Source: CAJFUR01 sp904420575 (lineage in GTDB: Bacteria > Actinomycetota > Coriobacteriia > Coriobacteriales > Eggerthellaceae). Taken from it: 64,000 bases of DNA. The stretch lies in assembly GCA_965119745.1 (NCBI GenBank), contig OZ221973.1, forward strand, positions 1,860,001-1,924,000. The letters run 5' to 3'. The number at the start of each line of letters is the position of its first letter. Position 1 is the stretch's first letter. Both the position numbers and the translations under genes were made by a program. The notes under the pieces are model-generated. The model searched no databases. It had not been told where the DNA came from and saw nothing but the letters and a program-made list of their open reading frames with translations. Positions 42,270-50,536 of this stretch are shown here, piece after piece.

Positions 42270-42497
42270 ATGGCCAAACGCAAACAATACCCGCTGCGCA
42301 TCGACCCGGCCGTCTGGGAGGCGGTCGAACGGTGGGCCGCCGACGACCTGCGGAGCGTGAACGCCCAGGTGGAGTTCATCCTGCGCCGCGCGCTCAAGGA
42401 TGCGGGCCGCCTGAAGGGGCCTGCAGGGGGCGAGGCTGGCACCGACGCGCACGGCGAAGGCGCGAACGCGGCGGGCGCCACCGGGGAGCAAGAATAA
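42270..42497 (+). CDS. Arc-like ribbon-helix-helix protein
   Basis: A 75-residue protein. KQYPLRIDPAVWEAVERWAA followed by RSVNAQVEFILRRALKDAG is an Arc/MetJ-type ribbon-helix-helix with a disordered Gly/Ala-rich tail. It is 45 bases after the SPFH gene and probably co-transcribed. It may regulate the SPFH gene, or act as a non-DNA adaptor; the upstream dyad at 41138 is a possible site. Confidence 0.8.
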   Translation: MAKRKQYPLRIDPAVWEAVERWAADDLRSVNAQVEFILRRALKDAGRLKGPAGGEAGTDAHGEGANAAGATGEQE

Positions 42498-42501
42498 AAA
42501 A

Positions 42502-42532
42502 GCGGCCGCAGGAGAGGGATCCCTGCGGCCGC
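42502..42532 (-). terminator. Terminator of the ferritin-like gene
   Basis: gcggccgcagg (42502-42512) pairs perfectly with cctgcggccgc (42522-42532). On the minus strand it is followed by TTTTTTATTC, a proper U-tract, so it terminates the gene at 42614-43909. It may also work weakly on the plus strand for the ribbon-helix-helix gene, which stops five bases before it. Confidence 0.85.
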
Positions 42533-42613
42533 CGTGCGCGTGTGGGCCCGTCGCGCGAGCGCCCGTCGCATGCGGGCTCTCGCGTGCAGCCTCGTCGCGT
42601 GCAGCGAGGGCGG

Positions 42614-43909
42614 CTAGGCCATCACGGCTTCGCGCTTGCGCTTGCGGGGCACGCCGCTCTCGATGCCTTGCTTGCGGCCCAGCTTCGTGTTGTCTTCCTT
42701 GCGGTCGCGCAGGGCGGGCACGGCGCTTTCGGCATCCTCGAAGCGGTAGTCCTCGCCGTCCTTCTTGATGGCCTCGTTGATGACGCGGTGGCTCGGCACG
42801 TCCTGGGTGCGCCCGTTGATGTGCTCGTTCCAGGCGAAGAAACGGTAGTCGGAGGGAATGTCGTCGATGTCGGCGAACTCCTCGTTCTCGGCCGTGAGCG
42901 TGACCTGGCTGGCCAGCACTTCGCGGACGTAGTCCTTCGTGGGCTGGAACTTCAGCAGCTCGGGGAACTCGCCATCGGGAATGACCTCCTGCCACTCCGT
43001 GCCCTCGTACTTCTTCAGCAGATCAACGGCCATGTGCAGGTGCAGCACCTCCTGCTCGAAGTGCTCTTCCCAGATCTTCTTGACGGAGCGGTCCACTTCC
43101 GTCTCGTAGAACGAATAGTACAGGTAGCACTCCTGGTACTCGTGGAGCAGCAGGTTCTCCAGCCACGTGAGCGTGGGGTCGAGCAGGGCGCCGTAATGGG
43201 TGACGTGCTCTTCCTCCACCATGCCGATCTCCTGGTACAGGTCGCGGCCGGCGCCTTCGGGCACCGTGTTGCCCAGGTTCATGTAGAAGTTCATGGTCTG
43301 CTGCTCGGCCGCCGTCAGGATCATGGCGCCCAGCGTGGTGCGGATGTCGGCCGTCTTGGCGTTGCGAGGCATGCGCACGGCGTCGGAGGGGTGGCGGTGG
43401 TGGGCGATGGTCGGACGGCCCGGCGTGAACTCGATGGTGTCGCGCGTGAGCTTGTGGGCAGGGATGTCCTCGTCGATCTTCAGCAGGTTGGCGTAGCGGT
43501 ACAGATGGTCGAAGTCCTCTAGCAGGGCGAAGTCCATGCAGGCCTTCGAATACTCGTCGGGCTCGTGCATGGCCAGCCATGCCGTCAGGTCGACGGCCAG
43601 TTGCTCGTAGCCGATGGTCAGCTCGAGCGTCGTCTCGTTGCTGGGGGACAGCCAGTTGACGTGCTTCTGCTGCATCTGTTCCATGCGGCGGCAGAGAGCG
43701 ATCTCGCGGCGCAGGTCGTTGTCCTCGCAATGGCGGTGGAAGTTGTGGCCGAACAGGGCCGCCTCCACCTCGATGCCGTTCATGAGGATGATGCGGGCCT
43801 TGGTGTAGGGGTCGGCCTCCAGCTTGTCGTAAGGCTTCGCCTCGATGCCCTTCCAGTTCTTCATGAGGTCCATGTAGGATTTCTTCGGTTTTTGCTCGAA
43901 CGGGTTCAT
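42614..43909 (-). CDS. Ferritin-like diiron-domain protein
   Basis: A 431-residue soluble protein with several ferritin-like metal motifs: GIEVEAALFGHNFHRHCEDN (about 45-64), ALLEDFDHLYRY (E131, H135), then AEQQTMNFYMN, MVEEEHVTHYGALLDP and WEEHFEQEVLHLHMA. The E..E-x2-H spacing fits two four-helix diiron bundles, each likely to bind two irons. I cannot name a characterised relative; oxidative-stress defence or an unusual oxidase is plausible. The ATG at 43909 follows CAGGAGGAAG. Confidence 0.65.
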   Translation of the reverse strand: MNPFEQKPKKSYMDLMKNWKGIEAKPYDKLEADPYTKARIILMNGIEVEAALFGHNFHRHCEDNDLRREIALCRRMEQMQQKHVNWLSPSNETTLELTIGYEQLAVDLTAWLAMHEPDEYSKACMDFALLEDFDHLYRYANLLKIDEDIPAHKLTRDTIEFTPGRPTIAHHRHPSDAVRMPRNAKTADIRTTLGAMILTAAEQQTMNFYMNLGNTVPEGAGRDLYQEIGMVEEEHVTHYGALLDPTLTWLENLLLHEYQECYLYYSFYETEVDRSVKKIWEEHFEQEVLHLHMAVDLLKKYEGTEWQEVIPDGEFPELLKFQPTKDYVREVLASQVTLTAENEEFADIDDIPSDYRFFAWNEHINGRTQDVPSHRVINEAIKKDGEDYRFEDAESAVPALRDRKEDNTKLGRKQGIESGVPRKRKREAVMA

Positions 43910-44220
43910 GCTTCCTCCTGTTTCTGCGGGTGCTGACAGGGTTCCTGCAGGCGCCGCCACGGGCGCCGCCGGACGTGACGCTTCGCCTCATGCTAGCAAG
44001 CGGGAACGGGGCGCTGCGGCCCGGTTTTTCGTCGTTGCCGATGCGTGCCAAGGCCGTTACGCGTGCGGGAGCCGTGCCCCGCGCAGCCGCCGCGCAGCCT
44101 TCCTGCAGCCGCCCTGCAGCCTCCCCGCATCCTCCCCGCTTGGAGCGGCCGTGCATCGCGGGCCTTCGTGCGGAAGCCGTGCCTGCCTTCAATTCACGAT
44201 TGCGCTCGGGACAACTCTGC
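43910..44220. other. Noncoding region upstream of the small zinc-ribbon gene
   Basis: About 310 GC-rich bases between divergent genes. It includes short irregular repeats of gcagcc(t/g)cc (about 44090-44140). No gene or strong hairpin is supported. The plus-strand promoter candidate begins at its right end. Confidence 0.5.
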
Positions 44221-44226
44221 TACAAT
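44200..44226 (+). promoter_or_regulatory. Promoter candidate of the zinc-ribbon gene
   Basis: TTGCGC (44200-44205), 15-base spacer, TACAAT (44221-44226). The spacer is shorter than ideal, but the -10 is good and lies 50 bases before the ATG. Confidence 0.55.
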
Positions 44227-44275
44227 GGGGATCAGCAAAGGCGAAGCGAATGCAAGGCTCAGGAGGCGAGAACAC

Positions 44276-44494
44276 ATGGCGCGGCCTATGACCTGCCCCG
44301 CATGCGGCGCGACCGACTTGGACGTATGCCGCTACGACTCCATGATGGTGCTGCGCGCCGACCTCGCCTTCTTCACGCTGCGCTGCCCCCAATGCGGCAC
44401 GAAGGTGTCCGCCCTGCAGCCCATACCGCTGGCCCTGCGCGAAGAGGTCCGTTTCGCGGCCATCGAAGTGGGCGCCGGCATGGGACGGGACTGA
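44276..44494 (+). CDS. Small zinc-ribbon protein
   Basis: A 72-residue protein with CPACGATDLDVC and CPQCGTKVSAL, two CxxC knuckles of one zinc ribbon. AGGAGGCGAG precedes the ATG. It lies 100 bases upstream of lgt and may share its transcript. Its function is not known; it lacks a membrane segment. Confidence 0.7.
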   Translation: MARPMTCPACGATDLDVCRYDSMMVLRADLAFFTLRCPQCGTKVSALQPIPLALREEVRFAAIEVGAGMGRD

Positions 44495-44593
44495 CGTGCC
44501 CGACGTGTCCACGTCGGACTTCGCGGGCCCAGGGCGTGCCTTCGCCTTGCGCGATGCGAGCGCCGCGCGGTGCGCGGCCGGAAAAGGAACTCC

Positions 44594-45427
44594 ATGCTGA
44601 ACGACATCTATCAAAACCTCGACCCGGTGCTGTTCTCGCTGGGGCCGGTGACCGTGCGCTGGTACGGCGTCGCCTACGTGCTGGGATTCGTGTGCGCCGC
44701 GCTGGTCATCTGGCGCGTGGCGCGCCGCTGGCGCGTGCGGGTGGACGCCGACGCGCTGCTCACCATCATGTTCTGCGTCATCATCGGCGTCATCCTGGGA
44801 GGCCGGCTGGGCTACGTGCTGTTCTACGGCAACGGCTACTACTTCAGCCATCCGCTGGAGGTGTTCGCCTTCAACCAGGGCGGCATGAGCTTCCACGGGG
44901 GGCTCGTCGGCGCGCTGATCTCGGGCATCGTGGCGGCGAAGCTCACGCGCATACCGTACCTCACGTTGGCCGACCTGGGCTGCATCGCGGCACCCATCGG
45001 GCTGTTCTTCGGACGGTGCGCGAACTTCGTGAACGGCGAGCTGTGGGGCGCGCCCACCGACGCACCCTGGGGCGTCGTGTTCGGCGGGGCCGCCGGCATG
45101 ATGCCACGGCATCCCTCCCAGCTCTACGAGGCGCTGCTGGAAGGCGTCGTGCTGTTTTTGGTGCTGTATCTGCTGTCGCGCAAGCGCCCGCCACGACCGC
45201 GCGGCACGTTCCTGGGCGTGTTCCTCATCCTGTACGGCATGTTCCGCTTCCTGATGGAGTTCGTGCGCGAGCCCGACGTGCAGCTGGGGTACCTGTGGGG
45301 CGGTTGGTTGACCATGGGCCAGCTTCTGTCCGTGCCGCTGATCCTGGTGGGCGTCGGCGTGTTCGTCTATGCCCTGGTGACGAAGAAGCCGCAAGAGGGT
45401 CTTGCGGAGTCGTCGCAGGAGCAGTGA
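44594..45427 (+). CDS. lgt: Prolipoprotein diacylglyceryl transferase
   Basis: A 277-residue membrane enzyme that adds diacylglycerol to the lipobox Cys. Seven helices are predicted. VRWYGVAYVLGF and GGRLGYVLFYG are at the N-terminus, GGMSFHGGLVGA follows, and the Lgt signature is GRCANFVNGELWG (about 147-159). The lipoproteins at 47301 and 59438 would be clients. Start after AAAAGGAA. Confidence 0.97.
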   Translation: MLNDIYQNLDPVLFSLGPVTVRWYGVAYVLGFVCAALVIWRVARRWRVRVDADALLTIMFCVIIGVILGGRLGYVLFYGNGYYFSHPLEVFAFNQGGMSFHGGLVGALISGIVAAKLTRIPYLTLADLGCIAAPIGLFFGRCANFVNGELWGAPTDAPWGVVFGGAAGMMPRHPSQLYEALLEGVVLFLVLYLLSRKRPPRPRGTFLGVFLILYGMFRFLMEFVREPDVQLGYLWGGWLTMGQLLSVPLILVGVGVFVYALVTKKPQEGLAESSQEQ

Positions 45428-45504
45428 CGAACGGCGCGGCCGGACCGAATCGCGTCCGGCGTGGCAGGTCAGACATCTCCGGTTCGAGAGGCAAGGAGGC
45501 CTTC

Positions 45505-46407
45505 ATGGGATTTTTCGACAGTGCGCAGGAAGTGCTCGACAAGGGCGTTTCGGCGGCGAAGGGCGCGGTGTCCGGCGTGGCGGTCGAGCAGCAGGCGTTC
45601 ATGAAGGGCTTCGTGCGCCTGTGCAACGACGGCTGGAACCAGGGCTGGCACGAGCGCAACGGCGGCAACCTGACGTACCGCATGACGCCGGAAGAGGTCT
45701 CGTCGTGCCGGACGTTCTTCTATGACGCTCCCAGCTCCTGGGTGGCCTTGGGCGTGCAGGCCGACGAGCTGCGCGGCGAGTTCTTCGCCGTGACGGGGTC
45801 GGGGACGCACCTGCACAACGTGGCGCTCGATCCCGACCGCAACGCGGGCATCGTGGAGATCAACTCCGCGGGCGACGCCTGGCGCATCGTGTGGGGGCTC
45901 AAGGGCGGCGGCGTGCCTACGAGCGAGTTTCCCAGCCACTTTTTGTGCCATGCCGTGCGCAAGCGCGTCACTGACGGCGCGAACCGCGTGGTCTACCATG
46001 CCCATCCGACGGCCATCGGGGCCTGCACGCTCGTGCTGCCTGCCGATGCGCGCGTCGTGACCCGGGCTCTCTGGAAGTCCCTGACCGAAGGGGTCATCGC
46101 CTTTCCGGCCGGAGTCGGCGTCCTGCCGTGGATGGTGCCGGGCAGCTCGGAGCTGGCGCAGGCCACCAGCAGGCAGATGGAGACGTTCGAGGCGGTGGTG
46201 TGGGCGCAGCACGGCCTCATGTGCGCCGGGACCGACTTCGACGCGACGTTCGGCCTCATGCAGGCCGTGGAGAAGGCGGCGGACGTCTACGTGCGCGCGC
46301 GTTCCCTGAACGGCGGGGGAGAGCCGGCGCACATGATACCCGACGAGGGCATCCGCGCGACCGCGGCCGCCTACCGCCTCCCGGTGAACGAGGCGTTCCT
46401 GGACTGA
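45505..46407 (+). CDS. Class II aldolase, rhamnulose-1-phosphate-aldolase-like
   Basis: A 300-residue protein. From residue 33 it follows RhaD: FVRLCNDGWNQGWHERNGGN, FFAVTGSGTHLHNV, and zinc-site His residues in RVVYHAHPTAIGA and VWAQHGLMCAG. RhaD splits rhamnulose 1-phosphate into DHAP and lactaldehyde. The first 28 residues, GFFDSAQEVLDKGVSAAKGA and on, form an extra amphipathic helix not in the family core. No other rhamnose genes are nearby, so the substrate is uncertain. GCAAGGAGG precedes the ATG. Confidence 0.82.
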   Translation: MGFFDSAQEVLDKGVSAAKGAVSGVAVEQQAFMKGFVRLCNDGWNQGWHERNGGNLTYRMTPEEVSSCRTFFYDAPSSWVALGVQADELRGEFFAVTGSGTHLHNVALDPDRNAGIVEINSAGDAWRIVWGLKGGGVPTSEFPSHFLCHAVRKRVTDGANRVVYHAHPTAIGACTLVLPADARVVTRALWKSLTEGVIAFPAGVGVLPWMVPGSSELAQATSRQMETFEAVVWAQHGLMCAGTDFDATFGLMQAVEKAADVYVRARSLNGGGEPAHMIPDEGIRATAAAYRLPVNEAFLD

Positions 46408-46417
46408 CTCGTCGCCG

Positions 46418-46560
46418 GGGACCGGGCCGGCCTGGGATGCCAGGCGACTTTCGGGCACTGGCCGTCCAGCCGGACGGGCCTGGCGACCTCCGGGGTGCTG
46501 GCCGTCCAGCCGGGTGTCCTGACAGCCTGTCGGGCCTGGCGGCAGCCTGGCGGGCTGCGG
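46418..46560. repeat. Degenerate 40-bp tandem repeats
   Basis: ctggccgtccagccgg occurs at 46458 and 46498, exactly 40 bases apart, each followed by related cctggcg/cctgacag text; a more diverged unit precedes them. Noncoding in all frames that I judge credible. Confidence 0.6.
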
Positions 46561-46589
46561 CCGAATTTGCCCTGATTGGGCGCAGACGC

Positions 46590-46617
46590 TTGCATTCGGG
46601 CGGGCTTGTGCTAACAT
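46590..46617 (+). promoter_or_regulatory. rpmE promoter
   Basis: TTGCAT (46590-46595), 16-base spacer, TAACAT (46612-46617). AAGGAGAACC precedes the rpmE start, and the leader is about 50 bases. Confidence 0.65.
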
Positions 46618-46675
46618 TAACAAGCTTGTCTTCGCCTTGGTCGGAAACCAAGGCTCACTTGAAGGAGAACCAGAC

Positions 46676-47155
46676 ATGAAACAAGGGATCCATCCGGAGT
46701 ACATGGAATGCACCGTGAAGTGCAGCTGCGGCAACACGTTCACGACGCGTTCCACCAAGCCCGAGCTCAAGGTCGACATCTGCAACGCCTGTCATCCGTT
46801 CTACACGGGCCAGCAGAAGTTCGTTGACACGGGCGGACGCGTCCAGCGCTTCGCCGACAAGTTCGGATCGGCGAAGGACGTCGTCGCCGAGCGCGAGGCC
46901 GCCAAGAAGGCTGCCCGTGCCGCCGCCATCGCCGAAGCCGAGGCCAAGAAGAAGGCCGAGCGCGAGGCCAAGGCCGCCGAGAAGGCCAAGCGTGCCGAAG
47001 AGTTCGCCAAGAAGGCCGAGCGCGACGCCGCCAAGGCCGCCGAAGCTGAAGCTGCGGCCGCTGCCGCTGCCGAGAGCGACGCCGCCGAGGCTGCTGCCGC
47101 CCTCGAGGTGGAGACGCCCGCCGAGGCTCCTGCCGAGGAACCGGCTGCCGAGTAG
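46676..47155 (+). CDS. rpmE: Ribosomal protein L31 with long charged extension
   Basis: A 159-residue L31. The core (1-70) has GIHPEYMECTVKCSCGNTF, then STKPELKVDICNACHPFYTG and TGGRVQRFADKFG; Cys16, Cys18, Cys36 and Cys39 mark the zinc form. Residues 71-159 are an Ala/Lys/Glu-rich, probably helical and disordered tail absent from ordinary 66-80-residue L31. A strong terminator follows. Confidence 0.95.
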   Translation: MKQGIHPEYMECTVKCSCGNTFTTRSTKPELKVDICNACHPFYTGQQKFVDTGGRVQRFADKFGSAKDVVAEREAAKKAARAAAIAEAEAKKKAEREAKAAEKAKRAEEFAKKAERDAAKAAEAEAAAAAAAESDAAEAAAALEVETPAEAPAEEPAAE

Positions 47156-47184
47156 CCGCAGCCCGTTTCCGTCCGGAACGCGAA

Positions 47185-47220
47185 GAACGCCCGGCGCTCG
47201 AGCGCCGGGCGTTCTTTTTT
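47185..47220 (+). terminator. rpmE terminator
   Basis: gaacgcccggcgct (47185-47198) pairs perfectly with agcgccgggcgttc (47201-47214) and is followed by TTTTTT. A strong intrinsic terminator. Confidence 0.95.
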
Positions 47221-47300
47221 GCCTTCCCGCAGCTGACTTCATGGGGCGTGCGGGATGGCAGACCGATACCGCACGCGTGCGGCATCGGCGCTGGAAAGCG

Positions 47301-48464
47301 CTAGTGCTTGGGCAGCGCGTTCGCCATCAGTTCGTCGAACTCGGACTGCGAGAGGTCGTAGCCGTAGAACGTCTGGTAGCATGCGGCCACCGTCTCGTAC
47401 AGGTCGTCGTCGTATGCGTCGGGATAGAGCAGGCGCGGCAGCCATTGCATGCCCATGACCTGGTTGATGGTGGGCGGGTTGTTGAGCCAGCACCAGGGTT
47501 CGTTGGGCACTTCGTAGACCTGCCCTGACTTGACGGCGGCGATGCCGGCCCATGCCGGGTCGTCGGCTACAGTGTCGTAGATGCTGCCCTTCTGGAACAG
47601 GATGATCTCGGGATCCCACAGGGCTATCTGCTCGAGGCTCACCTCGTTGCCCGTGCCCTTGCCGGAAGGCTCGTCGATGACGGCCACGTTGTTGGCCACC
47701 ATGTCGAGCACCTGCCCTTGATAGGAGTCCTTTGCGATGGCGTTCGTTCCCGCATCGCCCAGAAGGTACGCCACGTTCGCGCGTTCGCTCTCGGGAATGC
47801 CGGCCATCACCTGCTGCGTCTCGTCGTAGGCGGCGCGGCAGTAGTGGGCAAGTTCCTGCCCGCGGTCTTCCATGCCCAAAAGCTCGCCGAGCATCTCGTA
47901 GGCGGCGCCGTAGTCCTCGAGCTTCGTTTCGATGAATACGCAGGGAATGCCCAGCTGCTCCTGCAGAGCATCCAGATCCTCCGCGATGCCGTCTTTGATC
48001 TCGCCGGTGTCGATGAGTATCTGAGCACCCGCCGCGGCCACGGCTTCCTTGTTGAGGTCGCCCTTCGATCCGAAGGCGGCGCCGAACACGGGCAGATCGG
48101 CGTATTCCTGGCCCACGTACTTTGCCAAGGAATCGTCGAGCTCCTGCGAGATGCCCACCAGCTTGTCAGGCGCCATGGTCAGAAGCACCTGCGTGGCGGT
48201 GTGGCCGGACGGGGCCACGCGGTCGATCTGCTCCGGTATCTCCACCGTTCGGCCCACCGAGTCGGTGAACGTGCGCGTGGCGGCTTCGTCTTTGGCGCTT
48301 TGGGCGGCGGGCGCGTCCTCGCTCTTTGCGCCGTCGCTCCCGCAGCCGGCCATGGGGAGCGTGAGCCCCAGGCAGAGCGCCGCCGCGCATCCCACAACGA
48401 ACGCCCTGCGCGTGAACGTCGAGCGGGTCGCCTTCGTTTTCCTGCCGATCGAAACCATCCTCAC
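47301..48464 (-). CDS. Fec/BtuF-type ABC transporter substrate-binding lipoprotein
   Basis: A 387-residue protein. The signal has STFTRRAFVVGCAAAL and a lipobox LPMAGCGS, giving a lipid-anchored Cys. The body is a class III periplasmic-type fold: FTDSVGRTVEIPEQIDRVAP, VLLTMAPDKLVGIS, and a long inter-lobe helix. It binds an iron-siderophore, heme, corrinoid or another metal complex. GTG at 48464 follows AAGGGAGGG; an ATG six bases later is possible. It is the last gene of the fec-type operon. Confidence 0.9.
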   Translation of the reverse strand: MRMVSIGRKTKATRSTFTRRAFVVGCAAALCLGLTLPMAGCGSDGAKSEDAPAAQSAKDEAATRTFTDSVGRTVEIPEQIDRVAPSGHTATQVLLTMAPDKLVGISQELDDSLAKYVGQEYADLPVFGAAFGSKGDLNKEAVAAAGAQILIDTGEIKDGIAEDLDALQEQLGIPCVFIETKLEDYGAAYEMLGELLGMEDRGQELAHYCRAAYDETQQVMAGIPESERANVAYLLGDAGTNAIAKDSYQGQVLDMVANNVAVIDEPSGKGTGNEVSLEQIALWDPEIILFQKGSIYDTVADDPAWAGIAAVKSGQVYEVPNEPWCWLNNPPTINQVMGMQWLPRLLYPDAYDDDLYETVAACYQTFYGYDLSQSEFDELMANALPKH

Positions 48465-48525
48465 GGTTTCCCTCCCTTTCCTTCGCATTCTCCGCCCGAT
48501 GCCGCCTTCCGGCCTCGGGCGGCAC

Positions 48526-49308
48526 CTACCGTTCTATCTCGCGTATGGGCACGCAGACGCGCACCTTGTCGCCGTACAGGGAATTCACCTCCACGTCGAC
48601 CCCGTAGATGGCGCTCACGAGCTCCTTCGTGATGACGTCCTTGGGGTCGCCGAAAGCGAGCACGCGCCCGTCGGCGATGACGAGCGTCTTGTCGGAATAC
48701 AGGAACGCCTGGTCGGGCTGATGGGTCGATTGCACGATGGACATGCCCTCGCGCGCGAGCTGGCGCACGCACGAAAGCACGCGCACGGTGTTGCCGTAGT
48801 CGAGCGCGCTCGTGGGCTCGTCCATGATGATGGTGCGGGCGTCCTGCGCGATGGCGCGGGCTATGAGCACGAGCTGCTGCTCGCCGCCGGAGATCTGGGT
48901 GTAGGGGCGGTGGCCCAAGTGCGCGATGCCCACGCGTTCGAGCGCTTCCCATGCGCGGTCGAGGTGGCACCGCTTTGGCGTGCCGAACAGCCCTATGTTC
49001 CCGCCGGCGCTCATGAGCACCACGTCGATCACCTCGTAGTTGTACACGGGGGCGTGCGACTGGGGGATGTAGGCGATCTCGCGCGCGCGGTCGCGCACGG
49101 AAAGGGCGCGCAGGTCGTGCCCGTTCACGCGGATGCTGCCCGTCCAGTTGCCGTTCAGGCAGAGGATGCAGCGGAACAGGGTGGACTTTCCCACGCCGTT
49201 GGGGCCGAGCACGTTCACGAGCGTGTTGTCCGGGATGTGGAAGGTGAGGTCGCGCAGCACCACGTGGGAGCCGTAGGAGAAGCTCACCCGTTCGACGTCG
49301 ATGCTCAT
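48526..49308 (-). CDS. Fec-type ABC transporter ATPase
   Basis: A 260-residue ATPase. Walker A GPNGVGKST is near residue 35, signature ISGGEQQLVLIARA, Walker B TIIMDEPTSALD, and the switch His in QSTHQPDQA. It is the FepC/BtuD-type subunit for the permease at 49305, whose stop it overlaps by four bases. Confidence 0.94.
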   Translation of the reverse strand: MSIDVERVSFSYGSHVVLRDLTFHIPDNTLVNVLGPNGVGKSTLFRCILCLNGNWTGSIRVNGHDLRALSVRDRAREIAYIPQSHAPVYNYEVIDVVLMSAGGNIGLFGTPKRCHLDRAWEALERVGIAHLGHRPYTQISGGEQQLVLIARAIAQDARTIIMDEPTSALDYGNTVRVLSCVRQLAREGMSIVQSTHQPDQAFLYSDKTLVIADGRVLAFGDPKDVITKELVSAIYGVDVEVNSLYGDKVRVCVPIREIER

Positions 49309-50522
49309 TGCTGCTTCTTTCGCGTGATGAGGTAGAGGAAGAACGGCGCGCCCACGAAAGCGGTGAGGATGCCGATGGGTATCTCGGAGGTGGTGGCAAG
49401 GCGGGCGATGTCGTCCACCAGCAGCAGGAAGCCTGCGCCCATGAGCATGCTTGTAGGCATGAGCTTGCGGTAGTCGCAGCCTACCAGCATGCGGCACAGA
49501 TGAGGGATGACGAGTCCCACCCAGCCGATCATGCCCGAGACCGCCACGCTGGAGGCCGTGACGAGCGTGGCCGCGGCGATGACGACGATGCGTGTCCGCC
49601 GCGCGTTCACCCCCATGGTGGCGGCCTCGTCGTCGCCCATGGTGAGGATGTTGATGCGCCAGCGCAAGGCGAACAGGACCGCGAGCCCCGCCGCCATGGG
49701 CACGGCGGCCATCTGGACGTCGGCGGTCTTGGCGCCGGTAAGGCTGCCCATGAGCCAGTACGTGATGTCGGCCAGCTCGCCGTTGGCGGGATCGGCCACC
49801 AGCTTGGTGTAGGACACGCCGGCCGAGAACAAGGAGCTCACCATGACGCCTGCGAGCACGACCACCATGAGGTGGTTTCCTTTCGCACGGGCGCCCACCA
49901 GAAGCACCAGCAGCACGGCCACGATGGAAAAAGCGAAGGCCGAGGCCGAGACGCCGAACGCCGCCGCGCCGAGAAGGATGGCGATGGCCGCGCCGAACGC
50001 CGCGCCCTGCGAGGCGCCCAGGATGTCGGGCGAGACGAGCGGGTTCTGGAACGTGCCCTGGAACGCCGCGCCCGCCGCGGCTAGGCTGCAGCCTACCATG
50101 AGGCCGAGCAGGATGCGTGGCAGGCGCACGTTGAAGAAGAGCGTCGCCTGCTGGTCGGTCCAAAATGCGTCGAGAGGGAAGAGGCGCGAGGCCAGCATGC
50201 CCAGCGCCTCGTCCGGGGAGATGGGATAGCGCCCGAGCATGAGCGAAGCCACGACGGCCGCGACGACGAAGATGACGAGCCCGATGATGACGAACCGGGC
50301 GTGACGCGTCGCCGCGCTCGAAGACGTGCGACCCGGGCACGCCGGGCAGCCCTTGCCCGGTGCGCTCTGCGGGGAGGGCGCGGCCGGGGCCGGCTGGCCG
50401 TGGGGGCTGGCAGGCGCGGCCGGCGCTTGAGCAAGGTAGGGATCCCTACCTTGCTCTCTTCCCTTGTGGAGGGAAGAGAGCAAGGTTCCTTCCCTGCTGT
50501 TCTTTTTGGGCGAACTCCTCAT
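49305..50522 (-). CDS. FecCD-family ABC transporter permease
   Basis: A 405-residue membrane protein; residues from about 85 are the FecCD fold, with RLPRILLGLMVGCSLAAAGA, FQNPLVSPDILGASQGAAFG, and the C-terminal GWVGLVIPHLCRMLVGCDYR. One permease gene implies a homodimer. The first 84 residues are a Pro/Ala-rich hydrophilic extension encoded by DNA that contains two strong palindromes (50430-50486), so the true start may be further downstream and this part may be leader. ATG at 50522 follows GGAGGAGC. Confidence 0.88.
   Translation of the reverse strand: MRSSPKKNSREGTLLSSLHKGREQGRDPYLAQAPAAPASPHGQPAPAAPSPQSAPGKGCPACPGRTSSSAATRHARFVIIGLVIFVVAAVVASLMLGRYPISPDEALGMLASRLFPLDAFWTDQQATLFFNVRLPRILLGLMVGCSLAAAGAAFQGTFQNPLVSPDILGASQGAAFGAAIAILLGAAAFGVSASAFAFSIVAVLLVLLVGARAKGNHLMVVVLAGVMVSSLFSAGVSYTKLVADPANGELADITYWLMGSLTGAKTADVQMAAVPMAAGLAVLFALRWRINILTMGDDEAATMGVNARRTRIVVIAAATLVTASSVAVSGMIGWVGLVIPHLCRMLVGCDYRKLMPTSMLMGAGFLLLVDDIARLATTSEIPIGILTAFVGAPFFLYLITRKKQQ
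50430..50486 (-). promoter_or_regulatory. Two mutually exclusive hairpins at the permease 5' end
   Basis: agcaaggtagggatcccta plus ccttgct (50430-50455) is a perfect 26-base palindrome. Overlapping it, ccttgctctcttccct (50449-50464) pairs perfectly with agggaagagagcaagg (50470-50485). The segment 50449-50455 belongs to both, so only one can form at a time. On the minus-strand mRNA the long hairpin forms first and the palindrome second. This resembles an attenuator or metal/ligand-responsive switch. Confidence 0.65.
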
Positions 50523-50536
50523 GCTCCTCCAATTAG

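Noticed and set aside
46256..46679. Frames on both strands between the aldolase gene and rpmE
   Set aside because: They overlap the aldolase end and the 40-bp repeats, with no ribosome site and composition driven by the repeats.
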